NCBI RefSeq assembly: GCF_001702265.1
Contig: NZ_MAUE01000002.1
Coordinates: 62,001 to 126,000 of the forward strand
Origin: Pseudomonas aylmerensis
GTDB taxonomy: Bacteria; Pseudomonadota; Gammaproteobacteria; Pseudomonadales; Pseudomonadaceae
Reading direction: 5' to 3'
Length of the DNA: 64,000 nucleotides
This document shows, piece by piece, positions 24,290 to 33,359 of this stretch (positions are counted from its first letter, which is position 1; each line of letters starts with the position of its first letter). The position numbers were made by a program, and so were the translations under genes. The notes below the pieces were generated by a model. It had not been told where the DNA came from and ran no database searches. It was given only the letters and a program-made list of their open reading frames with translations.

Positions 24290-25300
24290 ATGTCGTCGAT
24301 TCGCCGTTATGCCCTGGCCGCCCTGGCCAGTGCCGTGTTTGCCGGTTCCGCTGTTGCCAAGGACTACGAGTTGCTCAACGTCTCGTACGACCCGACCCGT
24401 GAGCTGTACCAGGACTACAACGCTGAGTTCACCAACTTCTGGAAACAGTCCCACCCAGGTGACAACGTCAAGATCCAGCAATCCCACGGTGGCTCGGGCA
24501 AGCAAGGCCGGGCAGTGATCGACGGCCTGCGCGCCGACGTAGTGACCCTGGCCCTGGCCGGCGACATCGACGAAATCGCCAAGTTGGGCAAGACCCTGCC
24601 GGAAAACTGGCAGACCCGCCTGCCGGACGCCAGCACCCCGTACACCTCGACCATCGTGTTCCTGGTGCGCAAGGGCAACCCTAAAGGCATCAAGGATTGG
24701 GGCGACCTGATCAAGAAAGACGTTTCGGTGATCACCCCGAACCCGAAAACCTCCGGCGGTGCGCGCTGGAACTTCCTCGCCGCCTGGGCCTACGGCCTGA
24801 AATCCGGTGGCAGCGAAGCCAAGGCGCAGGAGTACGTGAAAGAGCTGTTCAAGCACGTGCCGATCCTCGACACCGGCGCCCGTGGCTCGACCATCACCTT
24901 CGTCAACAACGGTCAGGGTGACGTGTTGCTGGCCTGGGAAAACGAAGCGTTCCTGGCCCTGAAAGAAGACGGCGGCGCCGACAAGTTCGACATCGTCGTG
25001 CCTTCCCTGTCGATCCTCGCGGAGCCGCCAGTGGCCGTGGTTGACAAGAACGCCGAGAAAAAGGGCAATACCGAGATCGCGACCGAATACCTCAAGCACC
25101 TGTACAGCCCGGCTGGCCAGGAGATTGCGGCGAAGAACTTCTACCGCCCACGCGATGCAAAAGTTGCCGCCAAATACGCCCAGCAGTTCCCGAAACTGGA
25201 CCTGGTGACTATCGACAAAGACTTCGGCGGCTGGAAAACTGCCCAACCGAAATTCTTCAATGACGGTGGCGTGTTCGACCAGATCTACACGGCGCAGTAA
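24290..25300 (+). CDS. sbp: Periplasmic sulfate-binding protein
   Basis: A 336-residue solute-binding protein of the CysP/Sbp family. A signal peptide (about 1-23, ending GSAVAKD) is followed by the mature family start [15 protein letters not shown], the sulfate-contact segment [16 protein letters not shown] and [16 protein letters not shown]. It delivers sulfate (or thiosulfate) to the CysTWA transporter. CAGGAGCC precedes the ATG. A 200-base REP-rich spacer separates it from cysT; such spacers often stabilise the upstream message, so more binding protein than permease would be made. Confidence 0.94.
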   Translation: MSSIRRYALAALASAVFAGSAVAKDYELLNVSYDPTRELYQDYNAEFTNFWKQSHPGDNVKIQQSHGGSGKQGRAVIDGLRADVVTLALAGDIDEIAKLGKTLPENWQTRLPDASTPYTSTIVFLVRKGNPKGIKDWGDLIKKDVSVITPNPKTSGGARWNFLAAWAYGLKSGGSEAKAQEYVKELFKHVPILDTGARGSTITFVNNGQGDVLLAWENEAFLALKEDGGADKFDIVVPSLSILAEPPVAVVDKNAEKKGNTEIATEYLKHLYSPAGQEIAAKNFYRPRDAKVAAKYAQQFPKLDLVTIDKDFGGWKTAQPKFFNDGGVFDQIYTAQ

Positions 25301-25311
25301 GCCAAACTACC

Positions 25312-25470
25312 GGTAGGAGCCCGCCTCTCGGCGAGAGCTGGGCTTGTGTGGGAGCTGGCTTGCCTGCGATAGCGTCACCCCGGTGCGACTGATACACCGA
25401 GGTGCCTGCATCGCGGGCAAGCCCGGCTCCCACACAAGCGCCAGCTCCTGCAGGAAGCGCGCTCCTACAG
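25312..25470. repeat. REP cluster between sbp and cysT
   Basis: Three REP units: GTAGGAGCCCGCCTCTCGGCG, then a REPIN from TGTGGGAGCTGGCTTGCCTGC to GCGGGCAAGCCCGGCTCCCACA, and a partial unit TCCTGCAGGAAGCGCGCTCCTACAG. Confidence 0.8.
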
Positions 25471-25499
25471 TGGTATCTACCCGCTAACCAAGGACTCTT

Positions 25500-26318
25500 A
25501 TGTCGCGTCGTATTTCCCCCGTCATACCCGGCTTCGGGCTGACGCTGGGCTACACCGTGGTGTACCTCAGCCTGATCGTACTCATCCCCCTCGCGGCGAT
25601 GTTTGTACACGCCGCTCAACTCACTTGGGATCAGTTCTGGAACATCATTTCCGCACCGCGCGTGCTGGCGGCGTTGAAACTGAGCTTCAGCACCGCGCTG
25701 TATGCCGCGCTGATCAATGGCGTGATCGGCACGCTGCTGGCCTGGGTGCTGGTGCGCTACACCTTCCCCGGACGCAAGATCATCGATGCGATGATCGACC
25801 TGCCGTTCGCCCTGCCCACCGCCGTGGCCGGTATCGCGCTGACGGCGCTGTACACGCCGACCGGCCTGGTCGGCCAGTTCGCCACTGACCTGGGCTTCAA
25901 GATCGCCTACACCCCGCTGGGCATCACCCTGGCGCTGACGTTCGTCACCCTGCCGTTCGTGGTGCGCACCGTGCAGCCGGTACTCGCCGATATCCCCCGG
26001 GAAATCGAAGAAGCCGCCGCCTGCCTGGGCGCCAAACCGCTGCAAGTGTTCCGCTACATCCTCGTGCCCGCGCTGCTGCCTGCCTGGCTGACCGGTTTCG
26101 CCCTGGCCTTTGCCCGTGGCGTCGGCGAGTACGGCTCGGTGATTTTCATCGCCGGCAACATGCCGATGAAAACCGAGATCCTGCCGCTGCTGATCATGGT
26201 CAAGCTCGACCAGTACGACTACCACGGCGCCACGTCCATCGGTGTGCTGATGCTGGTGGTTTCCTTTATTTTGCTGCTGCTGATCAACTTGCTGCAGCGT
26301 CGCATCGAACACCCATAA
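25500..26318 (+). CDS. cysT: Sulfate ABC transporter permease CysT
   Basis: A 272-residue inner-membrane permease with six membrane helices and the EAA coupling loop [20 protein letters not shown]. It begins [19 protein letters not shown], as CysT proteins do. With CysW it forms the sulfate channel energised by CysA. cysW starts 13 bases after its stop, behind AAGGAGG. Confidence 0.94.
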   Translation: MSRRISPVIPGFGLTLGYTVVYLSLIVLIPLAAMFVHAAQLTWDQFWNIISAPRVLAALKLSFSTALYAALINGVIGTLLAWVLVRYTFPGRKIIDAMIDLPFALPTAVAGIALTALYTPTGLVGQFATDLGFKIAYTPLGITLALTFVTLPFVVRTVQPVLADIPREIEEAAACLGAKPLQVFRYILVPALLPAWLTGFALAFARGVGEYGSVIFIAGNMPMKTEILPLLIMVKLDQYDYHGATSIGVLMLVVSFILLLLINLLQRRIEHP

Positions 26319-26331
26319 GGAGGCGCGGAAC

Positions 26332-27204
26332 ATGTCCCAATCGTCTATTTCCGCCGCGTCCTCGGCCAACGCTGCCCGTCGTGGCAGCGCGGTGTCGCGA
26401 CGCATCCTGATCAGCCTCGGCTGGCTGGTGTTCTTCCTGTTCCTGCTGTTGCCGCTGTTTATCGTGGTGTCCCAGGGGTTGAAGAATGGCCTCGGCGCGT
26501 TCTTCACCGCGATCCTCGAACCCGACGCGCTGTCGGCGCTGAAACTCACGGTCATCGCCGTGGTGATTTCGGTGCCGCTCAACGTGGTGTTCGGGGTCAG
26601 CGCCGCGTGGTGCGTGAGCAAGTACTCGTTCCGTGGCAAAAGCATCCTGGTCACGCTGATCGACCTGCCGTTCTCGGTCTCGCCGGTGATCGCGGGCCTG
26701 GTCTATGTGCTGATGTTCGGCGCCCAGGGCTTCTTCGGCCCATGGCTGCAAGACCATGACATCCAGATCGTGTTCGCCTTGCCCGGCATCGTGCTCGCGA
26801 CCATTTTTGTCACCGTGCCCTTCGTTGCGCGTGAATTGATCCCGCTGATGCAGGAGCAGGGCACCCAGGAAGAAGAGGCCGCGCGCCTGCTCGGTGCCAA
26901 CGGCTGGCAGATGTTCTGGCATGTCACCGTGCCGAACATCAAATGGGGCCTGATCTACGGCGTGGTGCTGTGTACCGCACGGGCCATGGGTGAGTTCGGC
27001 GCAGTGTCGGTGGTGTCCGGCCACATTCGCGGCGTGACCAACACCCTGCCGCTGCACGTCGAGATTCTCTACAACGAATACAACCACGTCGCTGCGTTTG
27101 CGGTGGCGAGTCTGTTGCTGATCCTGGCGCTCTTCATCCTGCTGCTCAAGCAGTGGAGCGAGAACCGTATTAATCGCCTGCGTGCCAGTGCGGCTGAGGA
27201 ATAA
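26332..27204 (+). CDS. cysW: Sulfate ABC transporter permease CysW
   Basis: A 290-residue permease with six membrane helices and the coupling loop [17 protein letters not shown]. The N-terminal 20 residues are polar (Ser/Ala-rich). AGGAGGCG before the ATG gives strong translation. It is the second half of the sulfate channel and is followed after three bases by cysA. Confidence 0.94.
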   Translation: MSQSSISAASSANAARRGSAVSRRILISLGWLVFFLFLLLPLFIVVSQGLKNGLGAFFTAILEPDALSALKLTVIAVVISVPLNVVFGVSAAWCVSKYSFRGKSILVTLIDLPFSVSPVIAGLVYVLMFGAQGFFGPWLQDHDIQIVFALPGIVLATIFVTVPFVARELIPLMQEQGTQEEEAARLLGANGWQMFWHVTVPNIKWGLIYGVVLCTARAMGEFGAVSVVSGHIRGVTNTLPLHVEILYNEYNHVAAFAVASLLLILALFILLLKQWSENRINRLRASAAEE

Positions 27205-27207
27205 GTC

Positions 27208-28188
27208 ATGTCGATCGAAGTCCGTAATGTCAGCAAGAATTTCAACGCCTTCAAGGCCCTGAACAGCATCAATCTGGACATCCAGAGTGGCGAGCTGGTG
27301 GCGTTGCTTGGCCCGTCCGGCTGCGGCAAGACCACCTTGCTGCGCATCATTGCCGGCCTGGAAACCCCGGATGACGGCAGCATCGTGTTCCACGGTGAAG
27401 ACGTCTCCGGCCACGATGTGCGTGATCGCAACGTCGGTTTTGTGTTCCAGCACTACGCGCTGTTCCGCCACATGACGGTGTTCGACAACGTCGCCTTCGG
27501 CCTGCGCATGAAGCCGAAAAACCAGCGCCCGAGCGAAAGCCAGATCGCGGTCAAGGTGCATGAGCTGTTGAACATGGTGCAGCTGGACTGGCTGTCGGAT
27601 CGCTACCCGGAGCAACTCTCCGGTGGCCAGCGCCAGCGTATCGCCCTGGCCCGCGCCCTGGCGGTGGAACCGAAAGTGCTGCTGCTGGACGAACCTTTCG
27701 GCGCTCTCGACGCCAAGGTGCGTAAAGAGCTGCGCCGCTGGCTGGCGCGCCTGCACGAAGACATCAACCTGACCTCGGTGTTCGTGACCCACGACCAGGA
27801 AGAGGCGATGGAAGTCGCCGACCGTATCGTGGTGATGAACAAGGGTGTGATCGAGCAGATCGGCTCACCGGGCGAAGTGTATGAAAACCCGGCCAGCGAT
27901 TTCGTTTACCACTTCCTCGGCGACTCCAACCGCCTGCACCTGGGGGAAGACAAGCACGTGTTGTTCCGCCCGCATGAAGTGTCGCTGTCGCGGCATGAAC
28001 TCGAAGATCACCATGCGGCTGAAGTGCGCGACATTCGCCCGCTCGGCGCTACCACGCGGGTGACCTTGAAGGTGGAAGGCCAGAGCGAGCTGATCGAAGC
28101 TGAAGTGGTCAAGGATCACGACAGCCTGACCGGCTTGGCGCGCGGTGAAACGTTGTTCTTCAAGCCCAAGGTCTGGCAAAAAGCCTGA
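27208..28188 (+). CDS. cysA: Sulfate ABC transporter ATPase
   Basis: A 326-residue ATPase: Walker [11 protein letters not shown]-loop, signature [15 protein letters not shown], Walker [13 protein letters not shown] and switch His in FVTHDQEEA. The C-terminal ~90 residues form the regulatory TOBE-like domain that in CysA/MalK proteins modulates transport. It powers CysTW import of sulfate/thiosulfate. Last gene of the sulfate operon, followed by a REPIN. Confidence 0.95.
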   Translation: MSIEVRNVSKNFNAFKALNSINLDIQSGELVALLGPSGCGKTTLLRIIAGLETPDDGSIVFHGEDVSGHDVRDRNVGFVFQHYALFRHMTVFDNVAFGLRMKPKNQRPSESQIAVKVHELLNMVQLDWLSDRYPEQLSGGQRQRIALARALAVEPKVLLLDEPFGALDAKVRKELRRWLARLHEDINLTSVFVTHDQEEAMEVADRIVVMNKGVIEQIGSPGEVYENPASDFVYHFLGDSNRLHLGEDKHVLFRPHEVSLSRHELEDHHAAEVRDIRPLGATTRVTLKVEGQSELIEAEVVKDHDSLTGLARGETLFFKPKVWQKA

Positions 28189-28210
28189 GTCTTCAAACAC
28201 CGCAAAACTC

Positions 28211-28300
28211 ACTGTGGGAGCGGGCTTGCTCGCGAATGCGGTCTATCAGTACCCCATGTACTGACTGACACACTGCATTCGCGAGCAAGCCCGCTCCCAC
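28211..28300. repeat. REPIN after cysA
   Basis: TGTGGGAGCGGGCTTGCTCG and its inverted partner CGAGCAAGCCCGCTCCCACA enclose a spacer with its own small dyad GTACCCCATGTAC; a full-length Pseudomonas REPIN between convergent genes. Confidence 0.9.
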
Positions 28301-28302
28301 AT

Positions 28303-28830
28303 TCAGGCCTCGCCAGGCTTTATATCCCGGCGCACCACCGGCCCCGACCGCTCTTCAATCTCCTGCTTGAGCCCCTGCCGCAGCCCCAGCCAAAACGCCA
28401 GTTCCGCGACCACAAACAGCGGCCCCACAATCAGCCCCGAGACGTCATCTACAAACGCCGGCTTCCTGCCCTCGTAATAGTGGCCGACAAACTGAATCAC
28501 CCAGCCCACCACGAACATCCCAATACCGCTGCTGAGCCACACCAGCGTGCTTTGCGCCGCCAGCACATGCCCGGCCCACACGGATAAACCCATCAGTACC
28601 GTCATCAGCACACCCAGTGCCAGTTCCAGGCGCAGGTAAAACCACGCCGAAAACAGCGCGACAAGCACCGCCGGCGACAGCCGCAGGCTGCCCACCGCCC
28701 ACTCTGGACGTGACAGCAGCACGGCCACGGCCACCACGATCAACGGGATACCGATAAAGTGGCTGGCAATATTGCGCGGGTCGCGGTGGTAGGCAGCGTA
28801 TTGACTGAGGTGGTCGACGAGGCTTTTCAT
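28303..28830 (-). CDS. Mpo1-like (DUF962) membrane protein
   Basis: A 175-residue protein with four to five hydrophobic segments and the family start LVDHLSQYAAYHRDPRNIASHFIGIPL; the His residues in YHRDPRN-H-IGIP correspond to the metal-binding residues of the yeast Mpo1 2-hydroxy fatty acid dioxygenase. A later HYYEGRKPA motif supports the family. The bacterial substrate is unknown. The start at 28830 is supported by AGGAGGAAC. Divergent from the Crp-type regulator. Confidence 0.85.
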   Translation of the reverse strand: MKSLVDHLSQYAAYHRDPRNIASHFIGIPLIVVAVAVLLSRPEWAVGSLRLSPAVLVALFSAWFYLRLELALGVLMTVLMGLSVWAGHVLAAQSTLVWLSSGIGMFVVGWVIQFVGHYYEGRKPAFVDDVSGLIVGPLFVVAELAFWLGLRQGLKQEIEERSGPVVRRDIKPGEA

Positions 28831-28913
28831 TGTTGTTCCTCCTGTAGGATGTTTGATCATGCCCTGTCCGCCTGTGACTAACTGTCAGCTGGGCGACAAT
28901 CTTCGGAGTTCGC

Positions 28914-29600
28914 ATGGACGTAGAGCAATGGCGCTCCCGGTTGGCCACCGGTCACTGGTTCAGCCACCTGCCCGCACCGTTTCAGCATAGCCTGCTGGCG
29001 CATGCCCGGTTGCGCCAGCTGGCGCCGGGGCAGTACCTGTTCAAGCGCGGTGATCCGCCCTGTGGCCTGTATGCGGTGCTCGAGGGCACGCTGCGGGTGA
29101 GTGCGGTGAATGAGCACGGCAAGGAGGCAGTGTTGAGCCTGGTGGAGCTGCCCTACTGGTTCGGCGAAATCTGCCTGTTCGACGGTTTGCCGCGCACCCA
29201 CGACGCCTGCGCTGTCGGGCCGTGCACGCTGTTGCAGGTGCCGCAGCAGGCGCTGTTGAAAGTCCTCGATGAAAATCCCCGCTACTGGCGCGACCTCGCA
29301 TTGCTGATGAGCCAGAAGCTGCGCCTGAGCTTTATCGGCCTGGAGCAACTGAGCCTGATGCCAGCCTCGGTGCGCCTGGCCCATCGCTTGTTGATGATCG
29401 TCGAGGGTTATGGCGATATCGAGCACTCCAGGCGCGTGCTGCAATTGCCCCAGGAAGACCTCGCGGCGATGTTGAGCCTGTCGCGCCAGACCACCAACGC
29501 CTTGCTCAAGGACCTGCAAGCCCAGGGCGTCGTGCGCCTGGGGTACGGCGAGATCGAAATCCTCGACGCCCGGCGGCTGCGGGAGGCGGCGCAGACCTGA
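28914..29600 (+). CDS. Crp/Fnr-family transcription regulator
   Basis: A 228-residue regulator: cyclic-nucleotide-binding-like beta barrel (about 20-140, GQYLFKRGDPPCGLYAVLEGTLRV) and a C-terminal winged helix (about 150-220, LPQEDLAAMLSLSRQTTNALLKDLQ). It lacks the N-terminal Cys cluster of Fnr, so it does not bind an Fe-S cluster in that way. It may control the divergent DUF962 gene or the receiver gene that follows by 38 bases. Confidence 0.88.
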   Translation: MDVEQWRSRLATGHWFSHLPAPFQHSLLAHARLRQLAPGQYLFKRGDPPCGLYAVLEGTLRVSAVNEHGKEAVLSLVELPYWFGEICLFDGLPRTHDACAVGPCTLLQVPQQALLKVLDENPRYWRDLALLMSQKLRLSFIGLEQLSLMPASVRLAHRLLMIVEGYGDIEHSRRVLQLPQEDLAAMLSLSRQTTNALLKDLQAQGVVRLGYGEIEILDARRLREAAQT

Positions 29601-29638
29601 GGGTGGTAGCCTGCACACCTGATCAATCGAGGTGTGTT

Positions 29639-30010
29639 ATGCGCGTGCTGTTAGTGGAACATGAATCCGAAGAGGCACAGCGGATGGCCCAGGGCTTGAA
29701 CGAGGCGGGCTACAGCGTGGAAGTCGCCGCCAACGGCATGGCGGCGCAGCGTTTTGTCGAAAGCACCGAGTACGACCTGGTGATCCTGGACGTGATGCTG
29801 CCCGGCCTGAATGCCTGGAAATTGCAGCAGGCGATCCGGCAGAAGGGCGCCACGCCGCTGCTGTTCCTGACCACGCCAGGCGGGATTGAAGACCGCCTGC
29901 GCGGCCTGGAGCTGCATGAAGATGATTACCTGCTCAAGCCGTTCGAGAGCAAGGCGTTGGTGGCGCGGGTGAAAAAGCTGCTTCGGCGGGACCGGAGCCG
30001 GCAACTCTAG
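29639..30010 (+). CDS. Single-domain response regulator
   Basis: A 123-residue receiver domain with no output domain: acidic pocket EHE near the start (a Glu-His-Glu in place of the usual Asp pair), phosphoacceptor Asp in LVILDVMLPG, conserved Lys in YLLKPFESKALVARVKKLL. The C-terminus resembles the linker of OmpR-type regulators, so this may be a shortened OmpR-family member whose winged helix is missing. The stop is followed at once by REP repeats, which could have replaced the lost output domain. GAGGTG precedes the ATG. Confidence 0.8.
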   Translation: MRVLLVEHESEEAQRMAQGLNEAGYSVEVAANGMAAQRFVESTEYDLVILDVMLPGLNAWKLQQAIRQKGATPLLFLTTPGGIEDRLRGLELHEDDYLLKPFESKALVARVKKLLRRDRSRQL

Positions 30011-30027
30011 TGCCTGAACCGTTGCTA

Positions 30028-30215
30028 TCGCAGGCAAGCCAGCTCCCACATTGGAAAGTGTTCACCGATCAAAAAGTGGGCGCCGGGCTTGCCCGCGATG
30101 AGGTGTTGAAGGATCAGGGTAGGGGGTGTCTGGTCCATCGCTTTCGCGAGCAAGCCCGCTCCCACATTTGGAATGCATTCCCCTGTGGGAGCGGGCTTGC
30201 TCGCGAAGGGGCCAT
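30028..30215. repeat. REP array
   Basis: At least four REP units in 190 bases (GCAGGCAAGCCAGCTCCCACA; GCGCCGGGCTTGCCCGCGATG; CGCGAGCAAGCCCGCTCCCACA; TGTGGGAGCGGGCTTGCTCG), with mixed orientations. Denser than the REPINs elsewhere in the window. Confidence 0.85.
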
Positions 30216-30235
30216 CACACACACCACAGATTTAC

Positions 30236-31240
30236 TTAGCGCAAGCCATCCCGAAACTGCCCCGGCGTCATCCCCGTCCAACGCTTGAACGCGCGGTTGA
30301 AGCTGCTGGTATCGGCAAAGCCGAGCAAATGACTGATCTCGGCCAGTGAGCACTGCAGGTCGCGCAGGTGCAGCAAGGCCAGGTTCTGCCGGCATTCATT
30401 GAGCAGTGCATCAAACCGGCAACCCTCATCCGCCAGGTGCCGCTGCAGGCTGCGCAGGCTCAAGTGCAAGGCCTGGGCAACGCGTTCGGCACTCGGTTCG
30501 CCGTCGGGCAATTGCGCCTCGATGGTCGCACGGACCTTGCGCTCCCAGGTCAGCGGTTGCAGCTGCGCGAGGGTGCGCTTGAGTACGGTTTCGTTGTGCT
30601 CGGCCAGTTCCGGGTTGGCGTCGTCCAGATGGCTGTCGAAATCGTGCGCGGCGAATTCAATACGGTCTTCCTCGGCGGCAAAGAACACCGGTGCGCGAAA
30701 GACCGTGTGCCAAGGCGTGGGATCGGCCGGTGGCGGTCGGCGCAGGTACACCGCCAACGGTGCATAGTCGCGGCCCAGGCGGTTGCGGCAGGTGCGCACA
30801 TAGATCGCGGCAAACGCGTCGATGGCTTCCAGCGCCGGCGCCGGGCTGCCGGGCGGTTGCAGCAGGCGAAAACGGTAACGCTCGCCGTCGCCGCTCAGCT
30901 CAAGCGCGAGGGCATCGCTGACCACCTGGTGATAGCGCACGATGCGCTCGAACACCTCGCGCAGGCTGCCGCTGGCCACCAGGGCATACCCCAGCGCATG
31001 AAACGTGGTGGGGCTGACGAACCGCGACACCCGCAGCCCAATCGCCGGATCGCCGCTGGCCTGCACCGCCAGTTCCCACAACCGCGTGGTGGCTGACAGC
31101 GGGTAGCGCGCATTCGGGTCGTCCATCTGCTGCGGGTCGAGCCCGGCCTCGGTGCACAGTGCGGCGCTGTCGAGGCCCAGGGCGTCGAGCTGCTTGCGCA
31201 GGGCGCGGGTCCAGCTGGCGAGGGACGTGGGTTCGGTCAT
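30236..31240 (-). CDS. AraC-family regulator
   Basis: A 334-residue protein with an N-terminal arabinose-binding-like sensor domain of the OruR/ArgR-type family (LASWTRALRKQLDALGLD; RYPLSATTRLWELA) and a C-terminal double helix-turn-helix (about 235-330, ERVAQALHLSLRSLQRHLADEG; EISHLLGFADTSSFNRAFKRW). It is divergent from a membrane desaturase-like gene with a 101-base gap, and so is likely its regulator, perhaps answering to fatty acids. Confidence 0.87.
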   Translation of the reverse strand: MTEPTSLASWTRALRKQLDALGLDSAALCTEAGLDPQQMDDPNARYPLSATTRLWELAVQASGDPAIGLRVSRFVSPTTFHALGYALVASGSLREVFERIVRYHQVVSDALALELSGDGERYRFRLLQPPGSPAPALEAIDAFAAIYVRTCRNRLGRDYAPLAVYLRRPPPADPTPWHTVFRAPVFFAAEEDRIEFAAHDFDSHLDDANPELAEHNETVLKRTLAQLQPLTWERKVRATIEAQLPDGEPSAERVAQALHLSLRSLQRHLADEGCRFDALLNECRQNLALLHLRDLQCSLAEISHLLGFADTSSFNRAFKRWTGMTPGQFRDGLR

Positions 31241-31341
31241 GACGATTGGCGCTTGCGGTCAACAGGTTGGCGTGTGCGGCTAGCGTCCGGCAAGAGGGCT
31301 TGGTGCAGGATGTAGCCATCAATGAACAAGAGGATGGAAGC

Positions 31342-32436
31342 ATGGACGGTACTTCTGCAAGTCCCCAGCAGATGAACGCACAACAACGCTCGGCGCATAT
31401 CCGTGAAGTGGTGCTCGCCGAAGGCGTCCGGTTGCGCCGGCAGCACCCCTGGCTGCTGCATCAGGACGCGTTGGGCGCGGGCATCCTGGCCTTTGCGCTG
31501 CTCGGCATGGTCGGTTCGGCGGCGCTGTACATCACCGGGCATATGGCCTGGTGGGTGTGCCTGCTGCTCAATGCCTTCCTGGCCTCACTGACCCATGAGC
31601 TGGAACACGACCTGATCCACAGCATGTACTTTCGCAAGCAACGCCTGCCCCACAACCTGATGATGGGCCTGGTGTGGCTGGCGCGGCCGAGCACGATCAA
31701 CCCGTGGATCCGCCGGCATCTGCACCTCAACCATCACAAGGTGTCGGGCACCGAGACCGATATGGAAGAACGCGCGATCACCAACGGCGAGCCCTGGGGC
31801 ATCGCGCGGCTGCTGATGGTCGGGGACAACATCATGTCGGCGTTCATCCGCATGCTGCGCGCCAAGACCTGGAAGCACAAACTCAGCATCCTCAAGCGCT
31901 CATTGCTGGTGTACGCGCCGTTGGCGCTGCTGCATTGGGGTGCCTGGTACGTCTTCCTCGGCTTTCATGCCGCCAACGGCATCGCCAGCGTGATGGGCAC
32001 GCCCATCGACTGGTCGGCCAGCACTGTGCAGATGATGCAGGTCATCGATATCGCCGCCGTGGTGATCATCGGCCCCAACGTGCTGCGCACCTTTTGCCTG
32101 CACTTTGTCAGTTCCAACATGCACTACTACGGCGATGTGGAGCTGGGCAACGTGATCGAGCAAACCCAGGTGTTGAACCCTTGGTGGCTGTGGCCGTTGC
32201 AGGCGTTCTGCTTCAACTTCGGCAGCACCCACGGCATCCACCACTTTGTGGTGAAGGAGCCGTTTTATATCCGCCAGATGACGGCCAAGGTGGCACATAA
32301 AGTCATGGCCGAGATGGGCGTGCGCTTCAATGATTTCGGGACGTTTGCGCGGGCCAATCGGCTTGGCTTTCCACCGCCAGCAGCGTCTCGATCAGCGCCT
32401 TCGCCGCAGGCGACAAGCGCACCCCAGCGCGGCTGA
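31342..32436 (+). CDS. Membrane fatty acid desaturase-like di-iron enzyme
   Basis: A 364-residue protein with four hydrophobic segments and three histidine motifs: HELEHDLIH, HLNHHK and HGIHHF. This matches the FA_desaturase / alkane hydroxylase fold. The ATG at 31342 (MDGTSAS) is preferred: GAGGATGGAAG stands before it, and upstream residues are not family-like. The last ~30 residues (after RANRLGF) are Ser/Pro/Ala-rich and lie antisense to the LysR gene, so the natural end may have been altered by a small indel. Substrate unknown. Confidence 0.8.
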   Translation: MDGTSASPQQMNAQQRSAHIREVVLAEGVRLRRQHPWLLHQDALGAGILAFALLGMVGSAALYITGHMAWWVCLLLNAFLASLTHELEHDLIHSMYFRKQRLPHNLMMGLVWLARPSTINPWIRRHLHLNHHKVSGTETDMEERAITNGEPWGIARLLMVGDNIMSAFIRMLRAKTWKHKLSILKRSLLVYAPLALLHWGAWYVFLGFHAANGIASVMGTPIDWSASTVQMMQVIDIAAVVIIGPNVLRTFCLHFVSSNMHYYGDVELGNVIEQTQVLNPWWLWPLQAFCFNFGSTHGIHHFVVKEPFYIRQMTAKVAHKVMAEMGVRFNDFGTFARANRLGFPPPAASRSAPSPQATSAPQRG

Positions 32437-33262
32437 TCACGCCGCAGCGGTTGCTCAGGCTGTCGAGGGCGTGGGGCAGGTTGCGCCAGTGCAATACGCG
32501 CAATTCACCGCGGGCAAAGGCGTCGACGAAGGCTTCTTCGGCGCCCAGGCCAATGGCGTCCGACTGGCGCACGATGCTGGCCAGCGCGGCAAACTGCTCG
32601 AGTTCGATGGCGGGCGCAAAGTCGACGCGCCCACTGAGGTTGGCCAACAGCTTGCGAATGCCGGGCGCGATCAGCGGCGTGGCCAGCGGGTAGCCGAACA
32701 GGTCGTTGGTGGACAGGCTGTCCTTGGCCAGCAGCGGGTGCCCGTCGCGGCAGAAAAACGCACTGCGGCGCGGCGTCAGGGCCTGGGTCTGGAAATTTGG
32801 GTCGGCTTCGAAATGGCGCACATCGGCAATAAAGAATTCGATCTCTTCGCGGTTCAGGCTGCGCCCGAGCTTTTCCCAGTTATCCACCTGCAGCGCGGTG
32901 CGCACCTTGGGGTAGGTGGTGATAAAGCGCGCCATGGCCTGGGGCACCAGGTTCACCGCTGCCACGGCGTCACTGCCCAAGCGCACTTCACCGGCGTCGA
33001 GCTTGGTCATGCGCGTGACCTCATGGCTGAGCAGCGCCGCGCCTTGCACCAGGCTCAACGCGTGTTGCAGCACCACCTGGCCTTCCGGGGTCGGGCGCAA
33101 GTCTTTGTTGGCGCGATCCACCAGCACGCAGCCGAACTCCTGCTCCAGGCCCTGGATGCTGCGGCTGAAGGCCGGCTGGGTGATACCCATGGCATCCGCC
33201 GCGCGCACGAAACTGCGGTGCTCGTTGAGCGCGATGAAGTAGCGCAGTTGGCGAAGATCCAT
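32327..33262 (-). CDS. LysR-family regulator
   Basis: A 311-residue regulator with N-terminal winged helix (MDLRQLRYFIALNEHRSFVR, ITQPAFSRSIQGLE) and a periplasmic-binding-type effector domain. Its last 110 bases overlap the end of the convergent desaturase-like gene. Upstream lie an AT-rich promoter region and the convergent end of a transporter gene, so its target is not obvious. Confidence 0.85.
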   Translation of the reverse strand: MDLRQLRYFIALNEHRSFVRAADAMGITQPAFSRSIQGLEQEFGCVLVDRANKDLRPTPEGQVVLQHALSLVQGAALLSHEVTRMTKLDAGEVRLGSDAVAAVNLVPQAMARFITTYPKVRTALQVDNWEKLGRSLNREEIEFFIADVRHFEADPNFQTQALTPRRSAFFCRDGHPLLAKDSLSTNDLFGYPLATPLIAPGIRKLLANLSGRVDFAPAIELEQFAALASIVRQSDAIGLGAEEAFVDAFARGELRVLHWRNLPHALDSLSNRCGVISRAGVRLSPAAKALIETLLAVESQADWPAQTSRNH

Positions 33263-33359
33263 GGTGTGCCCGGCATCCTGTAGGAGAACCGGGATTTTAA
33301 GGCGGCTGCTTATTCCGTCAACGAAGCATGATTGTTTTATCTAGATCTTAAATGCATAT

